IMG/VR virus record: IMGVR_UViG_3300044491_000241
Coordinates: 1 to 55,042 of that record
DNA length: 55,042 nt
From: a virus
Reading direction: 5' to 3' (one strand)
The notes under the pieces are model-generated. The model saw nothing but the letters and a program-made list of their open reading frames with translations, searched no databases and was not told where the DNA came from. Position 1 is the stretch's first letter, and every line of letters begins with the position of its first letter. Positions 24,631-33,633 of this stretch are shown piece by piece. The translations under genes and the position numbers were made by a program.

Positions 24631-25557
24631 ATGAAAACTGTCTTTATGATTGACGGTGGTGCGGGGAGAGCTATTGCAGCAATTCCTGCTCTCATCAAGT
24701 ACAGTAAGAGTAATCCTGACTTTAGGGTTATAGTACATGGTTGGGATACTTTGTACTGGGGTATTCCTGAGCTTCATGACAAGGTGTTTAACCCAGACCA
24801 GAAGGGTGCCTTTGAGCAGTTTTTTATGGATGCTGATATAGTTCTTTCCCCAGAACCTTACAGAGTACCTGGGTACTACAGACAAGAAAAGTCTTTGTCA
24901 GAGGCCTTTGACTACTTGATTAACGAAACAGACGATCACTCTGACCTTGTTGCTCCTATGCTTAAAACAAATAGAAACGAGGAGTTACAAGCTGCTAACT
25001 TTATGCAGCAAGTTAGGCAGCAGCAACAGAAGCAGAAGACTATTGTTATACAGCCCTTTGGTCGATCAATAGAAAAGCCACAAGAGGGTGTTCTACTAGA
25101 CCAGTCTTCTCGTTCTATTAATCCTGATACGTATATCAAACTGGTAAAGAAGTTAGCTACTAAATACAACCTAGTGTTGTTTGCAGAGAAGGCCTTCTGG
25201 ATGGAAGAAGATACGTACACAATGAAGCCTGAGGCTGACTTGCGTATGTGGACTGCCTTTATTGATGCAGCAGACTATTTCATTGGTTGTGACTCTGTTG
25301 GTCAACATATGGCTCGTGCTATGAATAAACCTGGGACTGTTGTCATTGGTTCTACCTTTGCTATCAACACTTCCTATCCTAATTACTTTAACATTATTGA
25401 AAGGGATGTTCAGAAGAAATACTCACCTATTCGTATCTCAGGTCTTGAGTCTCACTTGGCAGATAGAGCTAATGAAGCTACTGTTGAGTTCACAGACGAA
25501 GAGATCAACAAGATGTACGAGTCTATTGTAAAAGACATTGAAAAGAAGGTGAAGTAA
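24631..25557 (+). CDS. GT9-like glycosyltransferase (heptosyltransferase-like)
   Basis: 308 aa, soluble, GT-B type. The N-terminal half begins with a Rossmann strand and Gly-rich loop (FMIDGGAGRAIAAIPAL); the C-terminal half has IVIQPFGRS and FIGCDSVGQHMARAMNKPGT, matching the nucleotide-sugar binding region of GT9 ADP-heptose:LPS heptosyltransferases. Downstream genes make ADP-heptose, so a heptose transferase is the simplest reading. The acceptor could be host LPS core or a phage glycoprotein. One base separates it from the carbamoyltransferase. GT9 membership is by motif and context, not by alignment. Confidence 0.72.
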   Translation: MKTVFMIDGGAGRAIAAIPALIKYSKSNPDFRVIVHGWDTLYWGIPELHDKVFNPDQKGAFEQFFMDADIVLSPEPYRVPGYYRQEKSLSEAFDYLINETDDHSDLVAPMLKTNRNEELQAANFMQQVRQQQQKQKTIVIQPFGRSIEKPQEGVLLDQSSRSINPDTYIKLVKKLATKYNLVLFAEKAFWMEEDTYTMKPEADLRMWTAFIDAADYFIGCDSVGQHMARAMNKPGTVVIGSTFAINTSYPNYFNIIERDVQKKYSPIRISGLESHLADRANEATVEFTDEEINKMYESIVKDIEKKVK

Positions 25558-25558
25558 T

Positions 25559-27274
25559 ATGAACATTCTAGGAATTAACCCAGGACATAACGGTGCAGCT
25601 GCTCTCCTTGTAGACGGTGAGCTTGAGTTCTACATTGAAGAAGAACGTCTGTCTCGTAGTAAGTATGACGGTAACCCCTTCATGGGTATTCTTGAGGGAT
25701 TAAAGTATGGTATTGACGTTCTGGTACTGGGTGGAACAAGCCCACAGCACCCTAGTCTGCCTTGGACAGGGGAAGATCCTTACAGTGCGTTAATCAGGAA
25801 GCACAACCCTAAAGTCCAAGTTATAAACGTAGGGCATGCACATCACCTTGGTCATGCTGCCTCATCCTTCTACAACTCAGGCTTTGAGGATGCTGCTGCT
25901 GTTATTGTGGACGGGTCTGGTACACGCCAAGAAATCCAAGTAAATGAAGAGGGTCAGAAGAACCCTGGTTTTGAGACTGAGACAATCTTCAACTGTGACT
26001 ACGAAGAGGGTATCAAGCCAGTGTTTCAGTCCTTCGGTGGTAATGCTGATACACAACGTGTAGTAGGGGATGCCATTGAGATGGACTCAGCTATTACCTT
26101 AGTTAAAGCATACGAGGCTGTATCTGAGTACTTAGGCTTTGGGTTCATCGAAGCAGGTAAGACTATGGGTCTTGCACCTTACGGTAAAAACGATGATCTT
26201 ATCCCTTCTCTTTTCTACGGTGGGCGTGGTAACAAGAACGTCTTTGTTCCTAACTATCCTGCTGGTGCTCATATTGACCACACACGTCACCCATACCTGA
26301 CACTGAAGCAAGACCCACGTACTTGGCACAATGACCCTTCTAAAGTAACAGATGCTGCCAAGAACCTAGCATGGGCTGTCCAGGATGAGACACAACGTCT
26401 TGTTGGTGACCTGATTGAGAAGGCTGTTAAGCTTACAGGCAAGAAGAACATCGTTATTGCTGGTGGCTATGGACTCAACTGTGTAGCCAATTACTACTAC
26501 CAGAAACGGTTCCCTGACCTGAACATCTATATAGATCCCATCTCACACGATGGTGGTACTGCACTGGGTCTAGCACAGTTGGTTCACTACACAGAGACTA
26601 AGGACAAGACTATTCGTCCACTAAAGACCCTGTACCTTGGACCTGAACGTGAGGAGTCATACGACTTCGGTGATATCAAAACAACAGACGTAACACCAGA
26701 AGACATTGCTGCTCTTCTCGTTGATCGTAAGATTGTTACTATGTTCCAAGGTCGATCAGAGGCTGGTCCTCGTGCTCTAGGTAATCGTTCTATCTTGTAC
26801 GATCCCACTGACCCTAAGGGTAAGGATTACGTCAACAAGGTAAAAGGTAGAGAGTGGTTTCGTCCCTTTGCTGGTTCTATGTTGCAGGAGGATTTTGAGG
26901 AATGGTTCGAGACATACGGAATGAAAGAGTCTCCCTTCATGATGTATGCAATGGACTTCAAGCTGGCTAAACATGGTGAAGTTCCTGCTATCACACACGT
27001 AGACGGTACTTGCCGTATTCAGACTGTGACAAAAGAACAGAACCCTGTGTACTACAGCCTGATCAAAGTCTTCAAAGAGAAGACTGGTGTACCTATAGTG
27101 TTCAACACTAGCTTCAACCTTGCAGGTGAGCCTCTCGTTGAGACCATTGCGGATGCTGTACATACAATCAAGAACTCAGACCTTGAGTACCTGTACGTAC
27201 CAGAAGTAGGGAAGTTGTTGCACTACCCCTACAACGATAAGGAAGTAGAGATAGTTGAGGAGAAAGCTGCTTAA
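25559..27274 (+). CDS. NodU/CmcH-family O-carbamoyltransferase
   Basis: 571 aa, full length for the family. The N-terminal Kae1-like domain has the metal/nucleotide motifs NPGHNGAAALL, VGHAHHLGHAASSFY and DPISHDGGTALGLA. The C-terminal YrdC-like half has FQGRSEAGPRALGNRSIL, REWFRPFAGS and PIVFNTSFNLAGEPLV. These enzymes use carbamoyl phosphate and ATP to carbamoylate a sugar hydroxyl; a related enzyme carbamoylates LPS-core heptose in Pseudomonas (WapO). Here the partner is likely the heptose made by the neighbouring genes. Its stop overlaps the convergent phosphatase stop by four bases. Confidence 0.92.
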   Translation: MNILGINPGHNGAAALLVDGELEFYIEEERLSRSKYDGNPFMGILEGLKYGIDVLVLGGTSPQHPSLPWTGEDPYSALIRKHNPKVQVINVGHAHHLGHAASSFYNSGFEDAAAVIVDGSGTRQEIQVNEEGQKNPGFETETIFNCDYEEGIKPVFQSFGGNADTQRVVGDAIEMDSAITLVKAYEAVSEYLGFGFIEAGKTMGLAPYGKNDDLIPSLFYGGRGNKNVFVPNYPAGAHIDHTRHPYLTLKQDPRTWHNDPSKVTDAAKNLAWAVQDETQRLVGDLIEKAVKLTGKKNIVIAGGYGLNCVANYYYQKRFPDLNIYIDPISHDGGTALGLAQLVHYTETKDKTIRPLKTLYLGPEREESYDFGDIKTTDVTPEDIAALLVDRKIVTMFQGRSEAGPRALGNRSILYDPTDPKGKDYVNKVKGREWFRPFAGSMLQEDFEEWFETYGMKESPFMMYAMDFKLAKHGEVPAITHVDGTCRIQTVTKEQNPVYYSLIKVFKEKTGVPIVFNTSFNLAGEPLVETIADAVHTIKNSDLEYLYVPEVGKLLHYPYNDKEVEIVEEKAA

Positions 27275-27918
27275 GGTAGCTTCTCAACAAAGCTAAGAAG
27301 GTTGTCGAAGACCTTTGTCTTCTTTCTTAACTTCTCCTTAGAGAACTTTGATAACTCTTCTTCAGTAACCACGCCATGTCCTGTACGCACTAGGATCGGG
27401 GTGGCACCAATTCTTTCAGCAGCTTTGAGGTCAGACATCTTGTCCCCTACATAGAAACCACCCTGTTTAAAACGGGCCTTTCCCTCAAAGATTTCTTTCT
27501 CTGCTCTTTGAAACATACCAATATTAGGTTTGGCATATATATCTTCTTTTAAGGAGGACTCAGAATAAAAGAGGCCATCAATCGTGTATATACCAGCCCT
27601 GCCAAATATCTCAAACATACGTTGATGCACAGATTCTACCTGCTCATGGGTTTGTAACCCCTTAATAATACCACCTTGGTTAGTAAGTATAACTACTTTG
27701 TACCCTTTAATACGTAGCTTATGAATGGCTGCTAAAGACTCAGGTATAATTTCAAAGTCTTCGGGGTCTGTGATGTAGTGTCCTTTGTCTACGTTGATAA
27801 CACCGTCACGATCTAACCCTACAATAGCTTTAGGAAAGACTGTAGGCCAATCTGGTGGTAACTCCTGCTGAGGTTGTTGACTTGGTTCTTGTGTGATAAT
27901 ATGCTTGAATCTAGACAT
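27271..27918 (-). CDS. gmhB: GmhB-like heptose bisphosphate phosphatase (HAD), inverted
   Basis: 215 aa. HAD motifs: D36-x-D38 (LDRDGVINVD), T79-N80-Q81 (LTNQGGI), K130 (YAKPNIGMF) and D159/D163 (VGDKMSDLKAA). The segments around motif I and the C-terminus (ILVRTGHGVVTEE) match GmhB, which removes the 7-phosphate from heptose 1,7-bisphosphate. The Cys/His zinc loop normal in GmhB between motifs II and III is absent (SSLKEDIYAKP instead). A 25-residue Gln/Pro N-terminal extension precedes the domain. It is the only minus-strand gene in a 39-kb plus-strand block. A polynucleotide 3'-phosphatase is a weaker alternative. Confidence 0.8.
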   Translation of the reverse strand: MSRFKHIITQEPSQQPQQELPPDWPTVFPKAIVGLDRDGVINVDKGHYITDPEDFEIIPESLAAIHKLRIKGYKVVILTNQGGIIKGLQTHEQVESVHQRMFEIFGRAGIYTIDGLFYSESSLKEDIYAKPNIGMFQRAEKEIFEGKARFKQGGFYVGDKMSDLKAAERIGATPILVRTGHGVVTEEELSKFSKEKLRKKTKVFDNLLSFVEKLP

Positions 27919-27935
27919 ACTAGGGTATTTACCTC

Positions 27936-28337
27936 ATGAAGAAAGTTTTTGTTAACGGTGCATTCGATGTGTTGCACTCTGGTCACCTAGATCTTCTTGA
28001 GTTTGCAGAGATGTTAGGCGGTCATTTGCTAGTAGCTATTGACACAGATAGGCGTATTGAGTATAACAAGGGTATCGGGAGACCTTTTAATTCTTTGTCA
28101 ATACGTAAACATATAATGTCTATGTTAAAGCCTGTCAATAGTGTCAAAGTATTTGATACAGACGAGGACTTAGTAGGTATTATAAAAGATTACCAGCCTG
28201 ACGTAATGGTAAAAGGATCTGACTGGAAGGGAAAGACAATACTTGGGGAGGAGTACTGCAAAGAAATAGTATTCTACGAGAGAACCAATGGTCAGTCCAC
28301 AACAAAAACAATTCAAGATTTTATTGATAGGCGATAG
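27936..28337 (+). CDS. hldC: ADP-heptose synthase nucleotidyltransferase (HldE C-domain-like)
   Basis: 133 aa stand-alone cytidylyltransferase-fold domain. NGAFDVLHSGH carries the H14-x-G-H17 motif, then the later DVMVKGSDWKGKTILG and the terminal STTKTI block found in RfaE/HldE nucleotidyltransferases. It would join heptose 1-phosphate with ATP to ADP-heptose. The start lies 17 bp from the divergent phosphatase start. It overlaps the kinase gene downstream by 50 bp. Confidence 0.85.
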   Translation: MKKVFVNGAFDVLHSGHLDLLEFAEMLGGHLLVAIDTDRRIEYNKGIGRPFNSLSIRKHIMSMLKPVNSVKVFDTDEDLVGIIKDYQPDVMVKGSDWKGKTILGEEYCKEIVFYERTNGQSTTKTIQDFIDRR

Positions 28338-29043
28338 TTGCTACGATGATTACCACTACGGCAGCATAAACAGAATAAGCCCAGAAGCTCCTGTCCCTGT
28401 CTTAGATATGGATAGAGTTGTTACAAAAAAGGGCATGACTTTTAATGTCTTTAATAACGTACTTGCTCTTGGTGCAGAAGCTCACATCATAACAGAGTTC
28501 AGTGAAAGAAAACACAGGTATCTTGACAGTAAGACTGGTCAGCAACTCCTTAGAGTAGACGAGAAGATTGATAAGAAGATTGTTGATACGGCAGAGGAAA
28601 ACCTTAACGATTACGATGTAGTCATTGTCTCAGACTATAACAAGGGTTTCTTCAACGAAGATGACATCACTGAAATTATAAGTAAGTATGATGGTCCCAT
28701 TTTTGTTGATACTAAGAAGAGAGATCTATCTATCTTTGATGGATGCTTTGTTAAGATTAATCAGTATGAGTACGAAGCCTCTGAAAGGCTGACAGAAGAA
28801 CTCATAGTCACCTACGGCTCAAAGAAAGTCGAGTACAAAAACAAGACCTACACCCCTCCTAAAGTGGGAGCCTACGATGTGTGTGGAGCAGGTGATACAT
28901 TTTTAGCTGCTCTTGCCTATAAGTACTGTGAAGAATATAATATGGATGAAGCTATAAAGTTTGCAATGGTTGCTGCTTCACTTACAGTACAACACATAGG
29001 TGTGTATGCACCCACACTAGAGGAAATACAAAATGCGGCTTGA
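28288..29043 (+). CDS. hldA: PfkB-family heptose kinase (HldE N-domain-like), short form
   Basis: 251 aa. The N-terminus ILLIGDSCYDDYHYG and INRISPEAPVPVLD match the HldE kinase domain, and the C-terminal PfkB signature is DVCGAGDTFLAALA with the catalytic Asp in GAGD. It would phosphorylate D-glycero-D-manno-heptose 7-phosphate at O-1. It is some 65 residues shorter than bacterial HldE kinase domains; the usual PGGAANVA loop reads KKGMTFNVF and part of the lid is missing. The gene follows, rather than precedes, the nucleotidyltransferase, reversing the order within bacterial HldE fusions. Confidence 0.82.
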   Translation: MVSPQQKQFKILLIGDSCYDDYHYGSINRISPEAPVPVLDMDRVVTKKGMTFNVFNNVLALGAEAHIITEFSERKHRYLDSKTGQQLLRVDEKIDKKIVDTAEENLNDYDVVIVSDYNKGFFNEDDITEIISKYDGPIFVDTKKRDLSIFDGCFVKINQYEYEASERLTEELIVTYGSKKVEYKNKTYTPPKVGAYDVCGAGDTFLAALAYKYCEEYNMDEAIKFAMVAASLTVQHIGVYAPTLEEIQNAA

Positions 29044-29386
29044 GGGCGTAGTGGAAAAGGGTTGGGGGTCTGAGTTGATCTGGGCAACCAACGACAAGTA
29101 TTGCGGTAAGTTCATGAACTTTAAGCAGGGTGCTAAGTTCTCAATGCACTTCCACAGAGAGAAAGATGAGACTTGGTTTGTTCTTACTGGTAAGTTCTTA
29201 GTAACTTGGATTGATACTGATGATGCAAGTGAGCACGTAGAAGAGCTTAACGAGGGTGACACTTGGCATAACCCACCTCTGGTTCCACACCGCATTACCT
29301 GCCTAGAAGAAGGAGTAGTTGTTGAAGTATCTACACCAGACTCTGTTGAGGATAACTATCGTGTAGCTAAGGGCGACAGCCAATAA
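29033..29386 (+). CDS. Cupin, sugar-phosphate isomerase-like
   Basis: 117 aa, a single cupin barrel. Metal ligands H39, H41 and E46 or nearby (SMHFHREKDETWFVLTG), second motif GDTWHNPPLVPHRI with H86. The overall pattern is that of the type II mannose-6-phosphate isomerase/WbuC-like cupins seen in sugar clusters. It overlaps the kinase by 11 bp. It could isomerise or epimerise a heptose precursor, for instance replacing GmhA, but that is a guess. Confidence 0.75.
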   Translation: MRLEGVVEKGWGSELIWATNDKYCGKFMNFKQGAKFSMHFHREKDETWFVLTGKFLVTWIDTDDASEHVEELNEGDTWHNPPLVPHRITCLEEGVVVEVSTPDSVEDNYRVAKGDSQ

Positions 29387-30156
29387 TGAAGATTTTAGTT
29401 ACTGGTGCAAGTGGGTTCATTGGTCAGAACATGGTCACTGGACTCAGAGAAGAGCACGAAGTTATACCTCATGAGTGGGGTCAGACGATCTCTAAGGTAA
29501 ATGAGGTAGATTGGGTTGTACACTTAGGTGCCATAAGTTCTACTGTAGAACAAAATATAAGTAAGATATATAAGCAAAACCTAGACTTCTCTATTAATCT
29601 CTATGAGGAGTGTATAAAGAACAACGTAAATTTTCAGTTTGCTAGTAGTGCTTCTGTGTACGGGTTGAAGTCATCCTTCAAGGAGAGTGATCCTCTTGAT
29701 CCCCAGAACCACTACGCTCGTAGCAAGGCGATGTTTGAGAAATACGTAGAGCTAAGAAAAGCTCCTATTATTACTCAGACGTTTCGATACTTCAACGTGT
29801 ATGGGCCACACGAAGACCACAAAGGCGGTCAGGCAAGCCCTCATACTCAATTTACTAAACAGGCTAAGGAGACTGGTCTTATAAAACTCTTTGAGGGATC
29901 AGAGAAATATAAGAGAGACTTCATAAACGTAGCTCAGATTGTAGACCACCACAAACGTTTCTTTTCTGTAGAGGAGTCAGGTGTCTGGAACATGGGTACG
30001 GGTGTAGCTAAAAGCTTTTATGACGTGGCTAAAGAGATAGCCCGATACCATGCAGCTAAACTAGAGTACATCAAAATGCCACAGGTCTTAAAAAATAACT
30101 ACCAAGAATTTACACAAGCAAACACGTATAAGCTTCGTAAGACTTTATTGCTATAA
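29386..30156 (+). CDS. hldD: HldD-like ADP-heptose 6-epimerase (SDR family)
   Basis: 256 aa extended SDR. NAD(P) loop G7-A-S-G10-F-I-G13, HLGAISSTVEQN, catalytic Y110-x3-K114 (HYARSK) and SSAS at 87-90. The HldD-specific YGPHEDHKGGQASPHTQF and LFEGSEKYKRDFINV segments are clear. It converts ADP-D-glycero- to ADP-L-glycero-D-manno-heptose. About 50 residues shorter than E. coli HldD. Its start uses the last A of the cupin TAA. This gene makes the heptose assignment of the cassette the most secure. Confidence 0.88.
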   Translation: MKILVTGASGFIGQNMVTGLREEHEVIPHEWGQTISKVNEVDWVVHLGAISSTVEQNISKIYKQNLDFSINLYEECIKNNVNFQFASSASVYGLKSSFKESDPLDPQNHYARSKAMFEKYVELRKAPIITQTFRYFNVYGPHEDHKGGQASPHTQFTKQAKETGLIKLFEGSEKYKRDFINVAQIVDHHKRFFSVEESGVWNMGTGVAKSFYDVAKEIARYHAAKLEYIKMPQVLKNNYQEFTQANTYKLRKTLLL

Positions 30157-30170
30157 GGTAACAGATAAAC

Positions 30171-33100
30171 ATGGCACTAATCGTAGAAAAAGAAAATCCA
30201 CCAGCAGGTACTAACTATAAAGTTGGTGATAATGCAGAGCTTGATGCAGCAATTCAGGCTGGTGAAGCTCCTGGTATCACTGTAGGGGCTGACGGATACT
30301 ATATTAAAGAAGACGGTGGTCGTATTGAGTCTGCGGGTGGTACAATTAAGGTTGTTGATCTATCGAGTGCTACTGCAGAGGATATGGCTAATATCGCCAA
30401 ACTTGCAGAAGCTCATTTCCTTGCACAGACTACGGGTGTTTCAGGCTCAGTTCTGAATGCTGCAAAAGAAGCCGTTGGTATTGACCCTAACGATTACTCA
30501 CAAGATGCCCTGTACTATAAACTCTTAGACGAGTCTGGGTATGACTCAGGTGACCCCAGTAAAACTTTTAACAAGAATGGGTACACAGGTACTGACCCTG
30601 CTGTAAATATTCTACGGGATCGTCTTGACCAACGGCCTACAGACGAAGAGTTAGAAGCTGCGGGACTAGACCCTTCAGAGTATACTGTAGTTAATAATAA
30701 CGCAGCTAACGCATTCTACCTAGAGCAGGAACTAACTAAGCAAGGTTTAGGTTACTCATCTACGAATGCTGTTAGAGCCTCTACCAGAGGGTATTTAGGT
30801 CGTGATAACGATACAATGCAGCAAGTCAGAGACTCTCAAGATGCTTTGATGCTTAAGACAAAAGGTGAAGGTAACTTCAGAACGTCTGACAAAGAGTTAG
30901 ATATGCTTGAGTGGGATCTTATTAAGAAGAAGAAAACTGGAGTAGACACTACAGGAGGAACGACGGCTACAGTAACAGGGGCTAACTTTACTGGACAAGG
31001 GCAAGGCCAGATTACAGGTGGTGCAACAGGTACGATTACTCCTCCCTCCTATTCAAGTACACCCACAATTGGTGTTGTAACCCCTACCTATGGTGCAGGT
31101 CAGACAGGAACCAGTGAGACAACTATCCCCACCTATGAGGATGGTCTGAAGAAGCAAGCCACTCAGTTTCAGAATAGAGCCACATGCCAAGCAACCTTCT
31201 ATCAACCTCAAACACTAGCAGAGCAAGAAGCTGCAGGAACAGTATCAGCCTTTGAGAACGTACTGTACCGTAACAGGTTTGGTATGAGCATGTATGTGCA
31301 ACACATTAATGGTGTACCCTCTCAGCCGATCCCACCAGGATACTTTAAAGTACAGCAGTTCACTACTCAGGACCAAACACAAGGTGCTGCTGCAGGTGCT
31401 CAAGGCAAGAACCAAGGTGGTATGATCCAAGGGCTTATGGGTGGTGGTGTTGTATCACCCTTTACTGATGACGATAGAAAGAAGTTCAGAATCTTCTACC
31501 CAAATGGGACTTACTCAAGTACATCTTATAACACAGAAGCACAAGCACAAGCTGCGATAGACCAACAAAACGCAGCAGCTGGTTGGAATGGCTCAGGAGG
31601 TTCTGGCTCAGGTTCTAATCCGTATGCTGACGCTACGGTAAACCCAGCCTTAAATTATACGCCTGGTGGTCGAGTTACTGCTCAGTCTGACGGAACATTT
31701 GTACTTACTTACCCAGATGGTACTACGTCCCAAGCCTACAGTACTTCTGAAGAAGCACAGCAAGCCGATAACCTAGGAAAGGCTAGCAAAGGTATTCTAA
31801 CCTTTGATGAGTATAGTCAGTCTCAAGGGTACAACCCAGACCTACCTGGTTATGACCAAATTTCTGTGGAGAACCTGTACAACACATACGTTACAGACAC
31901 TTACTCTTCACAAGAGGCTGCAGATGCTGCAGCAAAAGCCCCACCTCCAGAGGCAGATGTAAATACAGATTTTGTTTCTGGGGAAACACAAGTATCCAAA
32001 GAAGACTTAGGTCAGTACCAAGCTAACCTAAATGCTCAAGTATACGCTAACCCTGCTGGTGCTGTAGCTGCTGCTCCTGTGTCATACATTGACCCTAATA
32101 CCCCAGGCTCAGTCATTGAATCTACTGCAGGTCGGGCTCAGGATACTGCACCTATGGTTGAGAGTGATCAAGTGGCTCAGATTAGTGCAGCTACTACAGC
32201 CGACACACCTCAGAAGATTGGTGCTTCTCAAGTAGACCCTAACTATGTATTCTCTGACGTACAGAACGCTACGGCAGGGATGACTGCAGCACAAAGTACT
32301 GGTCCTACCCAGACTATTGATGCCGCACAACAGACAGATACTTCACTCTCTGGACTCACATCTGCTACTGGTGACTCTGTAGATGTTACTGGTGCCCCAA
32401 CTCGTACACTAGAAACTATAGATGGTCAAAGTGAGTTAATTACTGGAACTGGGGTAGATCAGTCTAAAGTACTTAGTGCTTTTGGAGAGGGCGAGATTAA
32501 AGCTGCATCTGTTCAGGACGAACTAACTGGTCTGATGCGACAGTTTGAGGGTGGCGAAACACCAGCTTGGGCTGCAGGTTCTATGAGGTCAGCTATGGCT
32601 ACCCTTGCTGCTAGGGGGCTAGGTGCTTCAAGCATGGCAGGACAAGCAGTAATACAAGCTGCTATGGAATCCGCTCTTCCTATTGCCCAGATTGATGCTG
32701 GTAACAAGCAACAGATGGCTCTGTTTAAAGGGGAGCAGAGAGCTAAGTTCTTACAGATGGACTTCGATCAAGCATTCCAAGCTAAGGTTATGAATGCTGC
32801 GAAGGTATCTGAGATTGCTAACATGAACTTCACTGCTGAACAGCAGATTGCTTTGGAAAACTCTAGGGCTGCTAACACCATGCAGCTACAGAACCTCAAT
32901 AACTCTCAGGCGTTGATTATGGCTGAGGCTGCTGCCTTGTCACAGATGGATACGCAGAACCTGAACAACAGGCAACAGGCTAATGTTCAGAATGCTCAGA
33001 ACTTTTTGCAAATAGACATGGCTAACCTATCTAATGAGCAGCAGACTGCACTCTTCAAGCAACAGTCCCTAGTCAACAGTCTGCTTACAGATCAGGCTGC

Positions 33101-33632
33101 GGCTAATGCTGCACTACAGTTCAATGCTAGCTCTGAGAACCAGACCAACCAGTTCTTCGCAAATCTTTCTTCTTCAGTAAATCAGTTCAATTCTGCACAG
33201 ATGAATGCCATGAAGCAGTTTAACGCTGACGAAGTTAACTCTCTTCTAGAGTTTAACGCAGGTATGCAGAACCAAAGAGAAATGTTTAACGCACAGAACT
33301 ACCTTGTTGTAGCCCAAGCTAACGCTCAGTGGAGACAGAACTTATCTACTATTAACACTGCTACTGCTAACGAAAGCAATATGGCATACACTCAGGCTGT
33401 CAACGGTTTGACCATGACATCCTTAGATGAGATATGGCAGAGAGAAAGGGACATTCTTTCTATGGCCTTTCAAATATCAGAGAACAATGCTAACAGAGCT
33501 AATGAAATTGTACTTCAAAAACTTTCCGCTGATGCTGGAACAGATGCTGCAAAACTACAGGCAGAGATCGAGGCTTCTTCGGGGGCAGGGGATTTTGTAA
33601 AAGAAGTATTCTTAAAAATTATAGGAATTTAA
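30171..33632 (+). CDS. Large internal virion/ejection protein, Gln/Asn-rich
   Basis: 1153 aa. N-terminal 300 residues mixed; a middle region (about 260-560) is Gly/Thr/Ser/Gln-rich with YxDGTTS-type segments; the last 350 residues form a long Gln/Asn/Ala-rich helix with repeated NLNN-Q and QFNA heptads. No TM or enzyme motif. Large helical proteins at the end of the tail module match the internal core/ejection proteins of T7-like marine phages. The start is ATG 30171 after AAGGTAACAG. Confidence 0.75.
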   Translation: MALIVEKENPPAGTNYKVGDNAELDAAIQAGEAPGITVGADGYYIKEDGGRIESAGGTIKVVDLSSATAEDMANIAKLAEAHFLAQTTGVSGSVLNAAKEAVGIDPNDYSQDALYYKLLDESGYDSGDPSKTFNKNGYTGTDPAVNILRDRLDQRPTDEELEAAGLDPSEYTVVNNNAANAFYLEQELTKQGLGYSSTNAVRASTRGYLGRDNDTMQQVRDSQDALMLKTKGEGNFRTSDKELDMLEWDLIKKKKTGVDTTGGTTATVTGANFTGQGQGQITGGATGTITPPSYSSTPTIGVVTPTYGAGQTGTSETTIPTYEDGLKKQATQFQNRATCQATFYQPQTLAEQEAAGTVSAFENVLYRNRFGMSMYVQHINGVPSQPIPPGYFKVQQFTTQDQTQGAAAGAQGKNQGGMIQGLMGGGVVSPFTDDDRKKFRIFYPNGTYSSTSYNTEAQAQAAIDQQNAAAGWNGSGGSGSGSNPYADATVNPALNYTPGGRVTAQSDGTFVLTYPDGTTSQAYSTSEEAQQADNLGKASKGILTFDEYSQSQGYNPDLPGYDQISVENLYNTYVTDTYSSQEAADAAAKAPPPEADVNTDFVSGETQVSKEDLGQYQANLNAQVYANPAGAVAAAPVSYIDPNTPGSVIESTAGRAQDTAPMVESDQVAQISAATTADTPQKIGASQVDPNYVFSDVQNATAGMTAAQSTGPTQTIDAAQQTDTSLSGLTSATGDSVDVTGAPTRTLETIDGQSELITGTGVDQSKVLSAFGEGEIKAASVQDELTGLMRQFEGGETPAWAAGSMRSAMATLAARGLGASSMAGQAVIQAAMESALPIAQIDAGNKQQMALFKGEQRAKFLQMDFDQAFQAKVMNAAKVSEIANMNFTAEQQIALENSRAANTMQLQNLNNSQALIMAEAAALSQMDTQNLNNRQQANVQNAQNFLQIDMANLSNEQQTALFKQQSLVNSLLTDQAAANAALQFNASSENQTNQFFANLSSSVNQFNSAQMNAMKQFNADEVNSLLEFNAGMQNQREMFNAQNYLVVAQANAQWRQNLSTINTATANESNMAYTQAVNGLTMTSLDEIWQRERDILSMAFQISENNANRANEIVLQKLSADAGTDAAKLQAEIEASSGAGDFVKEVFLKIIGI

Positions 33633-33633
33633 T

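Noticed and set aside
25559-27274. Carbamoyltransferase as part of a DNA hypermodification system
   Set aside because: No hydroxymethyl-pyrimidine synthase or base-transfer gene was recognised, while neighbours clearly belong to sugar-nucleotide synthesis.
27271-27918. Polynucleotide kinase 3'-phosphatase identity for the inverted HAD gene
   Set aside because: TNQGGI and KPxxGM are shared with PNKP, but the motif I context and the C-terminal VGDK...ILVRTG block fit GmhB better, as does the context.
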